Shown piece by piece: positions 1-8,110 of a stretch of 64,000 nt of DNA. Below the pieces are notes generated by a model. That model made no database searches. It was not told the origin of the DNA and saw only the letters and a program-made list of their open reading frames with translations. Source of the stretch: Sphingomonadales bacterium UBA7471 (GTDB lineage Bacteria; Pseudomonadota; Alphaproteobacteria; Sphingomonadales; Sphingomonadaceae). The stretch covers positions 46,690 to 110,689 of the forward strand of contig DLOZ01000004.1 in the NCBI GenBank assembly GCA_002479765.1, given 5' to 3'. The translations under genes and the position numbers were made by a program. Each line of letters begins with the position of its first letter. The first letter of the stretch is position 1.

Positions 1-1357
1 CAGAGGCGGCGAACAATACGGTGTCTTGCGGAACCAGGGCGATGCGCTGGCGGAATTCGGCTGGGTCGGCGCTGGTCAGGGCCACGCCATCAATGCGGAC
101 AGTGCCGGCCTCTGGGTCGTAAAAACGTTCAGCAAGCTGGAACAAAGTCGACTTGCCGGCACCTGATGGCCCGACGACTGCGACGGTCTCACCGGGGGAA
201 ACCTTCAGACTGAAATCGTTAAGCGCAGTAATTTCGGGTCGGGTCGGATAGCGGAACCGGACATGCTGAAACTCCAGCTGGCCGCGCGCTGGTGGCATGA
301 TAACCGGGCTGGAGGGCGCCGCAATTTCGGGTACTTCATGCAGCAATTCTGCCAAACGCGAAGCCGCGCCGGATGCGCGCACAAGGTCCCCATATACTTC
401 AGTCAATGCGCCGAAGGATCCCGCGACAAGTCCGCCATAGAGCACTACAGAAAACAATGTTCCGGGGGTTATAATGCCTTCTTTGACTTGGTCCGTGCCT
501 TCCCACACCAGCAGCGTGATGCCGCCAAAAACGAGGGCCATGACCAACGCTGTCAGGAACGCGCGTATCCGTATACGATTTTTCGCGGCGGCAAATGTGC
601 CCTCAACGGCGTCGGCAAATCTGACGCCCTCACGCGTTTCTTGACCAAATGCCTGAACGATTTTGATTGCGCCAAGGGCTTCCGAAATGATGGTGCCGAC
701 GCTGGCGACATTATCCTGGCTGGTGCGCGATGCCTTTTCCAATCGCCGACCGAGAAAAACGATGGGCAGTACAACAACCGGAATGCCCGCCAAAAGCCAA
801 ATGGTCAGACTTGGAGCCAAGCCAAAAAGCAATGTCACGCCGCCGATGCCGATAAAGATATTCCGCAACGCAACCGACACTGTGGTGCCAACAATCTGTT
901 CGATAATCGCCGTATCTGCGGTCATCCGGCTCGCGATTTCGCCGGGCCTATTCTCTTCAAAAAACCGAGGCGCAAGCCGCAGCAAGTTGCTTTGCACGGC
1001 AACGCGGATGTCGCCGACGACGCGTTCGCCCAACCAGCTGACAAAGTAAAAACGGAATGCTGTCGAAACACCAATGATGACGACAATGCCCAGCAACAGA
1101 TAAAAATATGGCGCGGGGTCTCCGCCATTTTTCGCAAAGCCCTCATCAATAATCAGCCGCAGGCCATAAGGGATAGCCAGTGTCGATGATGCTGCCGCTA
1201 TCAGCGCGAGAAGCGCATATGCAATCTGTTGTGGGTATTTGATCGTAAAATGCCCGATCATCCGCAAGCTGCCGAAATTAGGCTTTTGTTTTACGGCAGG
1301 CGCCTCAATGGCGTCGGGTGCAGGCGTTGTTGGAATTTCGGAAATTTCGTTCGTCAT
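1..1357 (-). CDS. ABC transporter, fused permease/ATP-binding protein (MsbA-like), 3' end outside window
   Basis: Half-size ABC exporter that would dimerise in the inner membrane and export a hydrophobic substrate, possibly a lipid or drug. The visible 452 residues start at an ATG at 1357. They comprise a short polar N-terminus, a six-helix membrane domain (including the stretch PGEIASRMTADT, typical of exporters) and the start of the nucleotide-binding domain. Walker A (GPSGAGKST) lies near residue 397 and the Q-loop (VPQDT) near residue 445, just before the window edge. The signature motif, Walker B and H-loop are outside the window. It is divergent from the PHB depolymerase gene. Family assignment is firm; the substrate is unknown. 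Confidence 0.9.
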   Translation of the reverse strand, partial: MTNEISEIPTTPAPDAIEAPAVKQKPNFGSLRMIGHFTIKYPQQIAYALLALIAAASSTLAIPYGLRLIIDEGFAKNGGDPAPYFYLLLGIVVIIGVSTAFRFYFVSWLGERVVGDIRVAVQSNLLRLAPRFFEENRPGEIASRMTADTAIIEQIVGTTVSVALRNIFIGIGGVTLLFGLAPSLTIWLLAGIPVVVLPIVFLGRRLEKASRTSQDNVASVGTIISEALGAIKIVQAFGQETREGVRFADAVEGTFAAAKNRIRIRAFLTALVMALVFGGITLLVWEGTDQVKEGIITPGTLFSVVLYGGLVAGSFGALTEVYGDLVRASGAASRLAELLHEVPEIAAPSSPVIMPPARGQLEFQHVRFRYPTRPEITALNDFSLKVSPGETVAVVGPSGAGKSTLFQLAERFYDPEAGTVRIDGVALTSADPAEFRQRIALVPQDTVLFAAS

Positions 1358-1509
1358 TCGGTCCGCCTAGCAGTGCGCCGAAGCGGGAACAATGCGCGAC
1401 AGATGATGCCGATGCCTTTTTCTATGGTGCAATGCACAATAAACGCTTATGGATTCCACAAGAACGCCCTGTTTTTCTGGGCCTAAAGACGGAAATCTAA
1501 GGATTGCAG

Positions 1510-2745
1510 ATGCTTTACACCGCTTATGATATGCAACGGAGCTGGTTAGCAGGTGCAGGAAAAATTGCACAGGCGCAGGCAGATATGCTTAAGACTTTTA
1601 CTGGCCCATTTAGTGTGGGCGGTCTTGCCCCCATCGCGGCGTCGGCGTTGGATGTCTTCGCGCATTCGGTTTTGCCCCGTGGAAAGCCTGCATTTGGATT
1701 GGATAATGTGACTGTCAATGGCAAGACGTTGCCGGTTCAAGAAGAAAATCTGGCGCGCAAGCCCTTTGGGCAGCTGAAGCGGTTCGTATATGAAGGCAGC
1801 AGCGCGAAGCCACGGTTGCTTATTTGCGCGCCGATGTCCGGCCATTTCGCGACGCTGTTGCGCGGCACGGTCGAACGCATGATTCCAACGCATGATGTCT
1901 ATATCACCGACTGGAAAGATGCCCGCGATGTGCCGTTGACCGGCGGCGGTTTCGATCTGGAAACTTACATCGATTATCTCATCGAATGGCTTGAATTCAT
2001 CGGACCCGATGCCGGCGGACGCGGCGCGCATATGTTGGCGGTATGTCAGCCCTCTGTTCCCGCTTATGCCGCGACAGCGGTGATGAGCGCGAAGGACCAT
2101 CCGTTGCGGCCACGCACCTTGACGATGATGGGTGGTCCAATCGACACCCGCGAAGCGCCGACGGCGGTGAACGACCACGCCACACGCCGCCCGCATGAAT
2201 GGTTCGTACAAAATGTCATTGCGACCGTCCCGCCATATTATAAAGGGTCGGGACGGCGGGTATATCCCGGATTTCTGCAGCTTTCTGGCTTTATGTCGAT
2301 GAATCTGGGTAACCATATGATCAGCCATTGGTCGATGTTCTCCGACCTCGTCAAAGGCGACGGCGAAAGTGCGGATCGGCACAAAGAATTTTACGACGAA
2401 TATCGCTCCGTCTGCGACATGACGGCCGAATTCTATCTGCAGACAGTAGATACCGTGTTCCAGCGTCATTTGTTGCCCAAGGGCGAATTCAACTATCGCG
2501 GTAAGCTCGTTGATCCCGGTGCAATTACCGACATCGGCCTGCTGGCGATTGAAGGTGAGCGGGACGACATTAGCGGCCTTGGGCAAACCAAAGCCGCGCT
2601 CAACATCGCGACCGCTTTGCCGGATACGCTCAAAAAATATCATATGGCGCCAGAGGTTGGCCATTATGGCATCTTCAACGGCAGCAAATGGCGCGAAAAA
2701 ATTGCACCGGTCGTCGAAGACTGGATTGTCCGCCACAATGGCTAG
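1510..2745 (+). CDS. phaZ: Intracellular poly(3-hydroxybutyrate) depolymerase
   Basis: Degrades stored polyhydroxybutyrate granules inside the cell. The 411-residue alpha/beta-hydrolase matches the intracellular PhaZ1 family in length. It carries the family's lipase-like box with cysteine as nucleophile (AVCQPS, Cys about 179) and a late His in the segment EVGHYGIF. The ATG at 1510 is chosen because AAGGA lies 6 bases upstream; an in-frame TTG at 1504 is the alternative. No phasin or synthase gene is nearby. A REP-like inverted repeat and a perfect hairpin follow the gene. Confidence 0.9.
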   Translation: MLYTAYDMQRSWLAGAGKIAQAQADMLKTFTGPFSVGGLAPIAASALDVFAHSVLPRGKPAFGLDNVTVNGKTLPVQEENLARKPFGQLKRFVYEGSSAKPRLLICAPMSGHFATLLRGTVERMIPTHDVYITDWKDARDVPLTGGGFDLETYIDYLIEWLEFIGPDAGGRGAHMLAVCQPSVPAYAATAVMSAKDHPLRPRTLTMMGGPIDTREAPTAVNDHATRRPHEWFVQNVIATVPPYYKGSGRRVYPGFLQLSGFMSMNLGNHMISHWSMFSDLVKGDGESADRHKEFYDEYRSVCDMTAEFYLQTVDTVFQRHLLPKGEFNYRGKLVDPGAITDIGLLAIEGERDDISGLGQTKAALNIATALPDTLKKYHMAPEVGHYGIFNGSKWREKIAPVVEDWIVRHNG

Positions 2746-2797
2746 GGCCATTGGTGCCATGTCGCGGCGGACGTTGCGCGCCTTCATCCGTCCACTT

Positions 2798-2886
2798 CGT
2801 CACCCTGAACCTGTTTCAGGGTCCATCGTGCAGCACGCCCGGAGCTTGAAAGGATCAATGGACCCCGAAACACGTTCAGGGTGACG
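2798..2886. repeat. REP-like imperfect inverted repeat, 29-base arms
   Basis: Arms at 2798-2826 and 2858-2886 are reverse complements with two mismatches, separated by 31 bases. Each arm reads CGTCACCCTGAAC followed by a TGTTTC-rich half. I recognise similar CACCCTGAAC..TTTCAGGGT elements as dispersed intergenic repeats in sphingomonad genomes (from memory). The repeat sits between two convergent genes. Confidence 0.7.
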
Positions 2887-2997
2887 GGGGTGGGGAATGT
2901 TTACCTCCCCTCCCTCTGCGCCCTCCGCGCCTCTGGGTGAGTTCGTTTTGCACGCAGAGGCGTAGAGAACCCAGAAGGTATGCACATGCGGGAATAA

Positions 2998-3031
2998 CAG
3001 TGACAGGAATGAAGGAGAATTCCTGTCACTG
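2998..3031. terminator. Perfect 13-bp hairpin between convergent genes, possible terminator
   Basis: CAGTGACAGGAAT at 2998-3010 pairs perfectly with 3019-3031 around the 8-base loop GAAGGAGA. There is no strong T-run on either strand, so intrinsic termination is only plausible. Its place between two convergent genes fits a bidirectional transcript end. Confidence 0.4.
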
Positions 3032-3097
3032 AACAAAATGGCCTCAAACCGTGAAGGTGAGAATTATGCGTTCACGGCCCAATCGAGGTTTTAAACT

Positions 3098-3391
3098 TTA
3101 TAACGCGTCGAGATACTCGATATCGGGCGCGCCCGCGAGGCAGGGCGCTAGCTTTGGACCAGCGGCCTTGAAATAGTCGCTGGCGCCATGTGCGGTGAGC
3201 GCATCCTGATCGACATATTGTTCGAGCACTTTGTAAACCTGTGGGTTGGACCGTGACCGGGTGAGCGTATAAAATACGTTCCCCGGTTCATTGGCCCGAA
3301 CGGCAGCCGCAAGCTCTGCAAACACAGCCTCAAAGGCTTCGTTTTTGCCGTCGGCGACGGTTAAAGTTGCGATGACACCAATGGCGGGCAT
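3098..3391 (-). CDS. Antibiotic biosynthesis monooxygenase (ABM) domain protein, YgiN-like
   Basis: A single ABM domain of 97 residues, ferredoxin-like and cofactor-free. Such proteins often oxidise quinols or aromatic substrates. The N-terminal strand (IGVIATLTVADGK), the central EPGNVFYTLTRS and the YxxQDALxAHxxSDYF segment are characteristic. It lies 20 bases downstream of the thiolase gene in the same direction and is probably co-transcribed with it. Substrate unknown. Confidence 0.8.
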   Translation of the reverse strand: MPAIGVIATLTVADGKNEAFEAVFAELAAAVRANEPGNVFYTLTRSRSNPQVYKVLEQYVDQDALTAHGASDYFKAAGPKLAPCLAGAPDIEYLDAL

Positions 3392-3411
3392 GCGGCTGCT
3401 CCGTTTCGTTT

Positions 3412-4590
3412 TTAGAAGATTTCAAAAAGGCCGGCTGCGCCCATGCCGCCGCCAACGCACATCGTAACGACGCCATATTTCGCACCGCGACGCTTGCCTT
3501 CGATCAATGCATGGCCGGTGCAACGTGCGCCCGTCATTCCATATGGGTGCCCAATGGAGATCGAACCGCCGTTGACGTTCAGCAACTCGTTTGGAATGCC
3601 AAGCTTGTCGCGGCAGTACAGAACTTGAACAGCAAATGCTTCGTTCAATTCCCAGATACCGATGTCGTCCATCTTCAGACCAAAGCGCTGCAGCAATTTT
3701 GGAATTGCGAACACGGGGCCAATGCCCATTTCGTCTGGCTCTGTGCCTGCAACCGCCATGCCGACATAACGGCCAAGCGGGTTCAGACCCTTTTTCTCGG
3801 CAACCTTGGCTTCCATCAAAATGGACGCGGAAGAACCGTCGGACAATTGGCTGGCGTTACCGGCCGTGATGGTCATGTCTGGACCAAGTACGGGCTGCAG
3901 CGATTGCAAACCTGCCAGCTGCGTATCGGCGCGATTGCCTTCATCCTTGGCAATGGTCACTTCTTTCTGGCTGACTTCGCCCGTTTCCTTGTTCACGACA
4001 TTCATCATCGTGGTGACGGGAACGATTTCAGCATCGAAATAACCGGCTGCTTGACCAGCGGCGGTGCGCTGCTGCGATTGCAGGGCATATTCGTCCATCG
4101 CATCGCGGCTGATGTTGTAGCGCTTGGCCACGACTTCAGCGGTTTGAAGCATCGGCATGTAAATCGAATTGTGCAGGGCAACCAATGCAGGGTCGGGCTG
4201 AACGCGCATCTCCTTGGTTTGCACCAATGAGATGGATTCCTGACCACCAGCTGCCATCACGTCGACATTGTCGACGATGATTTGCTTGGCTGCAGTTGCG
4301 ATGGACATCAGGCCTGACGAACATTGGCGATCCATCGTCATGCCCGAAACAGAGATCGGCAGGCCAGCGCGCAACGCAACCTGACGTGCAAGGTTGCCGC
4401 CCTGTGTGCCTTGCTGCAGCGCGGAGCCCCAAAGGACATCATCAATTTCGCCGCCTTCAATGCCTGCGCGCTCCACAGCGGCCTTCAACGCATAGCTGCC
4501 GAGCGTTGGCCCGAGCGTTGCGTTAAATCCGCCGCGATAGGCTTTGCCAATGGCGGTACGGGCGGTTGATACGATTACTGCGTCACGCAT
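3412..4590 (-). CDS. Acetyl-CoA C-acyltransferase (thiolase)
   Basis: Thiolase of 392 residues catalysing the last step of beta-oxidation, or condensation of two acyl-CoAs. All catalytic elements are present: nucleophilic Cys90 in DRQCSSGL, the GHPYGMTGAR histidine motif and the C-terminal CVGGGMGAAG cysteine. It sits between a MaoC-type hydratase gene and an ABM protein gene, all on the minus strand, so a role in fatty acyl or steroid-like side-chain degradation is likely. Whether it is degradative (FadA-like) or biosynthetic (PhaA-like) cannot be settled here. The neighbouring hydratase favours degradation. Confidence 0.88.
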   Translation of the reverse strand: MRDAVIVSTARTAIGKAYRGGFNATLGPTLGSYALKAAVERAGIEGGEIDDVLWGSALQQGTQGGNLARQVALRAGLPISVSGMTMDRQCSSGLMSIATAAKQIIVDNVDVMAAGGQESISLVQTKEMRVQPDPALVALHNSIYMPMLQTAEVVAKRYNISRDAMDEYALQSQQRTAAGQAAGYFDAEIVPVTTMMNVVNKETGEVSQKEVTIAKDEGNRADTQLAGLQSLQPVLGPDMTITAGNASQLSDGSSASILMEAKVAEKKGLNPLGRYVGMAVAGTEPDEMGIGPVFAIPKLLQRFGLKMDDIGIWELNEAFAVQVLYCRDKLGIPNELLNVNGGSISIGHPYGMTGARCTGHALIEGKRRGAKYGVVTMCVGGGMGAAGLFEIF

Positions 4591-4614
4591 GGTAATGGTT
4601 CCTTGAATTAAAAA

Positions 4615-5073
4615 TTATACGAAAAACTGGCTGATCCATTCAGCCTGAAGTGCTGGTTTGTCTTCACCCTCAATCTCGACAGTGAACTCAAGCGTCTGCT
4701 GCCATTGGCCAGGACGCTTTTCAACAAGTTCCAGAAGCTTGAAATGTCCGCGCACCCGCTTGCCCGAACGGACAGGGGCCAGAAAACGTGTTTTGTTGCC
4801 ACCATAATTGACGCCCATTTTGACGCCTTCGATCTTGGGGCAATCGGACTTCGCGCTGAGTACGGGAAAGAGCGAAAGGGTCAGAAATCCATGCGCAATG
4901 GTGCCACCGAACGGTGTCATCTTGGCCATTTCTTCGTTGATATGGATGAACTGGTGGTCACCGGTTGCATCTGCAAATTTGTTGATCATCTCCTGATCAA
5001 CCAAAATCCATTCAGAAGTGCCGATTTTTTCGCCGACCTTGGTTGCGAATTCCGCTGGGGTAATAGTGGTCAT
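4615..5073 (-). CDS. MaoC family (R)-specific enoyl-CoA hydratase
   Basis: Hot-dog fold protein of 152 residues that would hydrate enoyl-CoA to (R)-3-hydroxyacyl-CoA. The hydratase signature is clear: ADATGDHQFIHIN, with the catalytic Asp and His, followed by FGGTIAHGFLTLS. It lies 24 bases upstream of the thiolase gene. It could feed beta-oxidation, or supply (R)-monomers for the PHB cycle represented by phaZ nearby. Confidence 0.85.
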   Translation of the reverse strand: MTTITPAEFATKVGEKIGTSEWILVDQEMINKFADATGDHQFIHINEEMAKMTPFGGTIAHGFLTLSLFPVLSAKSDCPKIEGVKMGVNYGGNKTRFLAPVRSGKRVRGHFKLLELVEKRPGQWQQTLEFTVEIEGEDKPALQAEWISQFFV

Positions 5074-5189
5074 GGGTGTGTCTCCTGCAAACTATTTGGC
5101 CGCACCGTGGCGGTTTCGAACGTTCAATACAAGCCCCGGCGATTTGCCGTTACGGCAAGCTTGCGCCCCGGCAACCCCGCATCCGCGAA

Positions 5190-6350
5190 TCAGGCTTTCG
5201 GCGCGTGAGCAGGCGGCGCATAGGGCATGACCATATGGCCATCGGGGGCTGCGGTGAATGTCGTTTGTGTGGGATAGGCAAAGGAAATGCCTTCACGGGC
5301 GAACCGGTCGATGATGGCAATGCCGATGTCATGTCGCGCCCGAAACATAACCTCCACATCATCGCTTTCGATATCGAAAACGAGATGGAAATCGAGCGAG
5401 CTTGCGGCAAAGTTATTGAACCCTGCGCGGATAAACTGCGCGCCATTGCCCTCGACAACTTCACGCAAAATTTCCGGGATCCGCTTCGCAAGGGCAGGCG
5501 GGGTTTGGTATACGAGTGTCAGGACGAAGGTGACCCGGCGATAGAGCGTCAGCGTGTTGTTCGTGATTTCCTTCTCAAGCAACTTGCTGTTCGAAATGAT
5601 CTTCTCTTCACCCGTTAGCGCGCGCAGCCTTGTGCTTTTCATGCCGATGACTTCGACCCGGGCAACGGTATTGTCATAAGACACCGTGTCGCCGCGGCGG
5701 AATGGCTTATCAAAAATGATTGATATGGCAGCGAACAGATCGGAGAAAATCCCTTGGGCGGCAAGGCCAATGGCAATGCCGCCAACGCCAAGGCCGGCGA
5801 CAAGGCCGGTGACGTTAACGCCGAGATTGTCGAGAATGACGATTGCAGCAACGGCAAACAAAGCAAAGCTGACCAGCAACCGGATTAAGACCATCGCACT
5901 TTGCAGCGTCTCATGTTCCTGCAGCCCTTCACCGGCGCGCCGTTCAATCATGCCCAATATGATTTCGCGCAGCCATATCGCCACCTGCACAACGATCGCG
6001 ATAGTGAATAAAATATCGATGGCATGGGCAAGCGCCGCAGGCGCATTGGCAATTTGGTTCACCAGCTCAATCGACACCATGACGCGGAAGAACTTGCTCG
6101 TGCGGGCCAATGTGCGCGCGATGATTGATTTTACATGCGCGCGATGTTCGCTTTCACGCGCAATTTTGGACGCAATGCGTTTCAACCAGCTCAGCGCTGC
6201 GAAAACGATAATGGCCATGCCAATGGCTAGGCTCAGTTCAAAAACATTGCCCTGAACCCACGTCACTATTGCGTCCCAATAATATTGGAACCGTGGAATG
6301 ACCGCGTCTGGTTCAATGCGCTGAATTACCGGTGCTGATTTTGCTTTCAT
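5190..6350 (-). CDS. MscS-family mechanosensitive ion channel
   Basis: Inner-membrane channel of 386 residues that would open on membrane tension to release solutes during osmotic downshock. Several hydrophobic segments occupy residues about 35-205. The last, glycine- and alanine-rich helix (GLVAGLGVGGIAIGLAAQ) is the pore-lining TM3 of MscS. It is followed by the beta-domain sequence DKPFRRGDTV and a C-terminal alpha/beta domain. Monocistronic; the 268 bases upstream hold no recognisable gene. Confidence 0.9.
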   Translation of the reverse strand: MKAKSAPVIQRIEPDAVIPRFQYYWDAIVTWVQGNVFELSLAIGMAIIVFAALSWLKRIASKIARESEHRAHVKSIIARTLARTSKFFRVMVSIELVNQIANAPAALAHAIDILFTIAIVVQVAIWLREIILGMIERRAGEGLQEHETLQSAMVLIRLLVSFALFAVAAIVILDNLGVNVTGLVAGLGVGGIAIGLAAQGIFSDLFAAISIIFDKPFRRGDTVSYDNTVARVEVIGMKSTRLRALTGEEKIISNSKLLEKEITNNTLTLYRRVTFVLTLVYQTPPALAKRIPEILREVVEGNGAQFIRAGFNNFAASSLDFHLVFDIESDDVEVMFRARHDIGIAIIDRFAREGISFAYPTQTTFTAAPDGHMVMPYAPPAHAPKA

Positions 6351-6618
6351 ATTTCATGTGTAAGGCCGAATGCGCCGCTTAACAACCTTTTGGCATGCGA
6401 CATGTTCGAAAACCGGGGCGGGTCACGCCGCAGAATATTCGCGCCTTTTGCAACCGCGGCCCATGCGATGCAATGCGGCAAAGAGCCCGGCATTATGTGG
6501 TGATAGAGTGCAGCCGGTACGCCAATGTTTATCGTTACGATCCTGTTTACCATTCGCTGTTACAGCACAATGGAACCGCTAAAGCCGCCTGAGGCTTGGC
6601 TTAAAAGCAGGACTGACA

Positions 6619-7491
6619 ATGCGTAGCATACTACCAAATGGCCAGACAGCTGCGCTTGCCATGGCGGTGGCAGGCGCAGCTTTGGTAGCGGTGACGACGA
6701 TGTTTGTGCCCGTTTCGCTGCTTGAGGGTGTCGCGCGATTGTCGGGATTATCCGATGCTATACCTGCCGCTGGGGCGGCGTTAGGCGATGCCGCGCGCGC
6801 AGCTATTGCATTTGCTACAGGGGCAATGACACTGGCTGTCTTATCCTATCTTTTGTTACGCGGAGAAGGCACTTTGGTCCGCCCGACCGCGAACGATGTC
6901 GGCATGTGCGACGCCGCAGCGCAGCAGGACGGCGAAATGGCCGAGACATTGCGCGGGCACATGCCATGGAACGAAGGCGTCGACGATATTCGAGAGCTCG
7001 GTGATTTACCGACGTTGCGTATTGGCGACGTTCATCCGGATGCCCCCGCGCGGCGGCTTTTGGTCGCCTCGCAAGATTTGCCTCCGCTGGAGCTTTCCGA
7101 AGAGTATTTGGTCGAACCGCAGCCGCCGCACGAGGCAGAACAACGCGTTGAAGCTGCACCGGAATCCGCGGAAGCCCAGCCAAGCATTGCGGAGATGGTC
7201 GCGCAATTGGAAGCCGCAGTCGCGTTTCGCCGTCAGAAGCTGGCTGAGCTCGAAGCCGTGGCAGCCGACTTGTCGGCTGATACCACCAATGGAGATGAAC
7301 CCAGCGCCGCGAGCTCGAAACCGGTTGCTCTGGTAGTCACAGAATATGACGCAGCCGTTGCTGAATTTCGTCAAATGCCCGGCCCCGTTTTGGAGGCCGT
7401 GCCAAGCGAAGCCGTGCAGGATGACGACATCGATTCTGCCCTTGCAGCGGCCCTCGCGGCGCTGCATCGCATTCATGCCGGCAGGCGCTAG
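6619..7491 (+). CDS. Hypothetical membrane-anchored acidic protein
   Basis: I do not recognise this 290-residue protein. Two hydrophobic segments (residues about 10-35 and 60-82) are followed by a long acidic, alanine- and glutamate-rich cytoplasmic tail. The stretch around 185-225 (IAEMVAQLEAAVAFRRQKLAELEAV, in two halves) should form a coiled coil. The C-terminus is again helical (SALAAALAALHRIHA). The architecture suggests a scaffold or polar adaptor. Its end overlaps the end of the convergent gene by four bases. Confidence 0.7.
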   Translation: MRSILPNGQTAALAMAVAGAALVAVTTMFVPVSLLEGVARLSGLSDAIPAAGAALGDAARAAIAFATGAMTLAVLSYLLLRGEGTLVRPTANDVGMCDAAAQQDGEMAETLRGHMPWNEGVDDIRELGDLPTLRIGDVHPDAPARRLLVASQDLPPLELSEEYLVEPQPPHEAEQRVEAAPESAEAQPSIAEMVAQLEAAVAFRRQKLAELEAVAADLSADTTNGDEPSAASSKPVALVVTEYDAAVAEFRQMPGPVLEAVPSEAVQDDDIDSALAAALAALHRIHAGRR

Positions 7492-7790
7492 TCATCCAGT
7501 AAGAGTGCATCGATAATCATGCGGTATTGGGCGTCGAATATCGCGGTCCCGGTTATGGCGATGTCTGCAACCAGCTGGCTCGGCAACGAAAATTCATGAT
7601 CTTCCACGCGCTTTGCGACGGCTGAACGTTGTTCTGCGGCGGTTATTGGCAATGCGATGGACAGGCATATTTGGGTGCCGCTAAATGTAAGGCTATGCCA
7701 GGGCCGTTCATGCAATATCGCAATGCTTGCTTGGGGCAGTAACGCTTGCAGCGCACGAACAAGGCCGCGGGACGATGCGTGGTCCGTCAT
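7488..7790 (-). CDS. Small hypothetical protein, second gene of a LexA-box operon
   Basis: Unrecognised protein of 100 residues with no signal peptide or membrane segment. Its start overlaps the stop of the upstream 68-residue gene (ATGA type), so the two are translationally coupled. The sequence alternates hydrophobic strands (QICLSIALPI, ADIAITGTAIFDAQY) and resembles a small alpha/beta domain. Its promoter is probably the one carrying the LexA-like box at 8041-8055, so damage-inducible expression is an inference. Confidence 0.65.
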   Translation of the reverse strand: MTDHASSRGLVRALQALLPQASIAILHERPWHSLTFSGTQICLSIALPITAAEQRSAVAKRVEDHEFSLPSQLVADIAITGTAIFDAQYRMIIDALLLDD

Positions 7791-7993
7791 TGTCGATGGC
7801 TCGCTTGTGCGTCGGATCGCTTGCTATAGCTGCACATGAATGCGCGCAGTTTTTCCTCCATTTCGGGTCGGATTTCGCGACCCATTCTGATGTCGAGCAC
7901 GAGTCGCGGATCGCGCGCTGCCAAGCGCCCGAACTTGGTGGGAGGTAGGCCCTGATCACGCAGAAACCGTTCAATCAGGCGTTTGATGTGCAT
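7787..7993 (-). CDS. Small helix-turn-helix-like protein
   Basis: Protein of 68 residues; residues about 5-50 look like a lambda-repressor-type helical bundle (GLPPTKFGRLAARDPRLVLD, then a charged helix). Similar short proteins next to S24 repressors are familiar in sphingomonads, but I cannot name a function. A strong Shine-Dalgarno (GGAGGA) lies 6-7 bases before the ATG. The gene is divergent from the S24 repressor and carries a GAAC-N7-GAAC box 48-62 bases upstream. Confidence 0.65.
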   Translation of the reverse strand: MHIKRLIERFLRDQGLPPTKFGRLAARDPRLVLDIRMGREIRPEMEEKLRAFMCSYSKRSDAQASHRQ

Positions 7994-8040
7994 AATGTCT
8001 CCTCCAAGTTCGACCCGGATTTGCTTGCCCGAATCAGTTA

Positions 8041-8055
8041 GAACAAATATAGAAC
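8041..8055 (-). promoter_or_regulatory. Candidate LexA (SOS) box
   Basis: On the minus strand it reads GTTCTATATTTGTTC, an exact GTTC-N7-GTTC, the direct-repeat LexA box known from alphaproteobacteria. It lies 48 bases upstream of the 68-residue gene, a reasonable distance for a promoter-overlapping operator. Confidence 0.6.
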
Positions 8056-8063
8056 AAACGTGA

Positions 8064-8089
8064 TAGGATAAATCCTACAAGTCTAGGAT
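8064..8089. promoter_or_regulatory. Candidate operator for the S24 repressor
   Basis: The palindrome TAGGAT-AA-ATCCTA at 8064-8077 is followed by a third half-site, TAGGAT, at 8084-8089, 22 bases before the repressor start codon. Repeated half-sites just upstream of a repressor gene are typical of autoregulation; the pairing with this repressor is inferred. Confidence 0.45.
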
Positions 8090-8110
8090 ATTTCCAACCG
8101 AAGCGGAGGG

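Larger units (their letters stand above)
2746..3097. other. Gene-free stretch of 352 bases between convergent genes
   Basis: Lies between phaZ (plus) and the monooxygenase gene (minus). It holds the long inverted repeat at 2798-2886, a low-complexity stretch rich in CTC and GCG at about 2905-2960 (CCTCTGCG-like words on both strands), and a perfect 13-bp hairpin at 2998-3031. I see no convincing reading frame or RNA gene. Confidence 0.7.

Noticed and set aside
263..1189. Long plus-strand reading frame of 308 codons
   Set aside because: It is antisense to the ABC exporter, whose minus-strand translation shows Walker A, a Q-loop and membrane helices. The plus frame has no recognisable domain.
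1546..2787. Minus-strand frame of 413 codons opposite phaZ
   Set aside because: The plus strand encodes a PHB depolymerase with a proper nucleophile motif and ribosome site; the opposite frame is a shadow caused by codon bias.
3511..4230. Plus-strand frame of 239 codons
   Set aside because: Antisense to the thiolase with all three catalytic motifs; composition rich in Gln, His and Arg is typical of a shadow frame.
5074..5189. tRNA gene suggested by a GGTTTCGAAC word
   Set aside because: No matching acceptor or anticodon stems could be folded around it.
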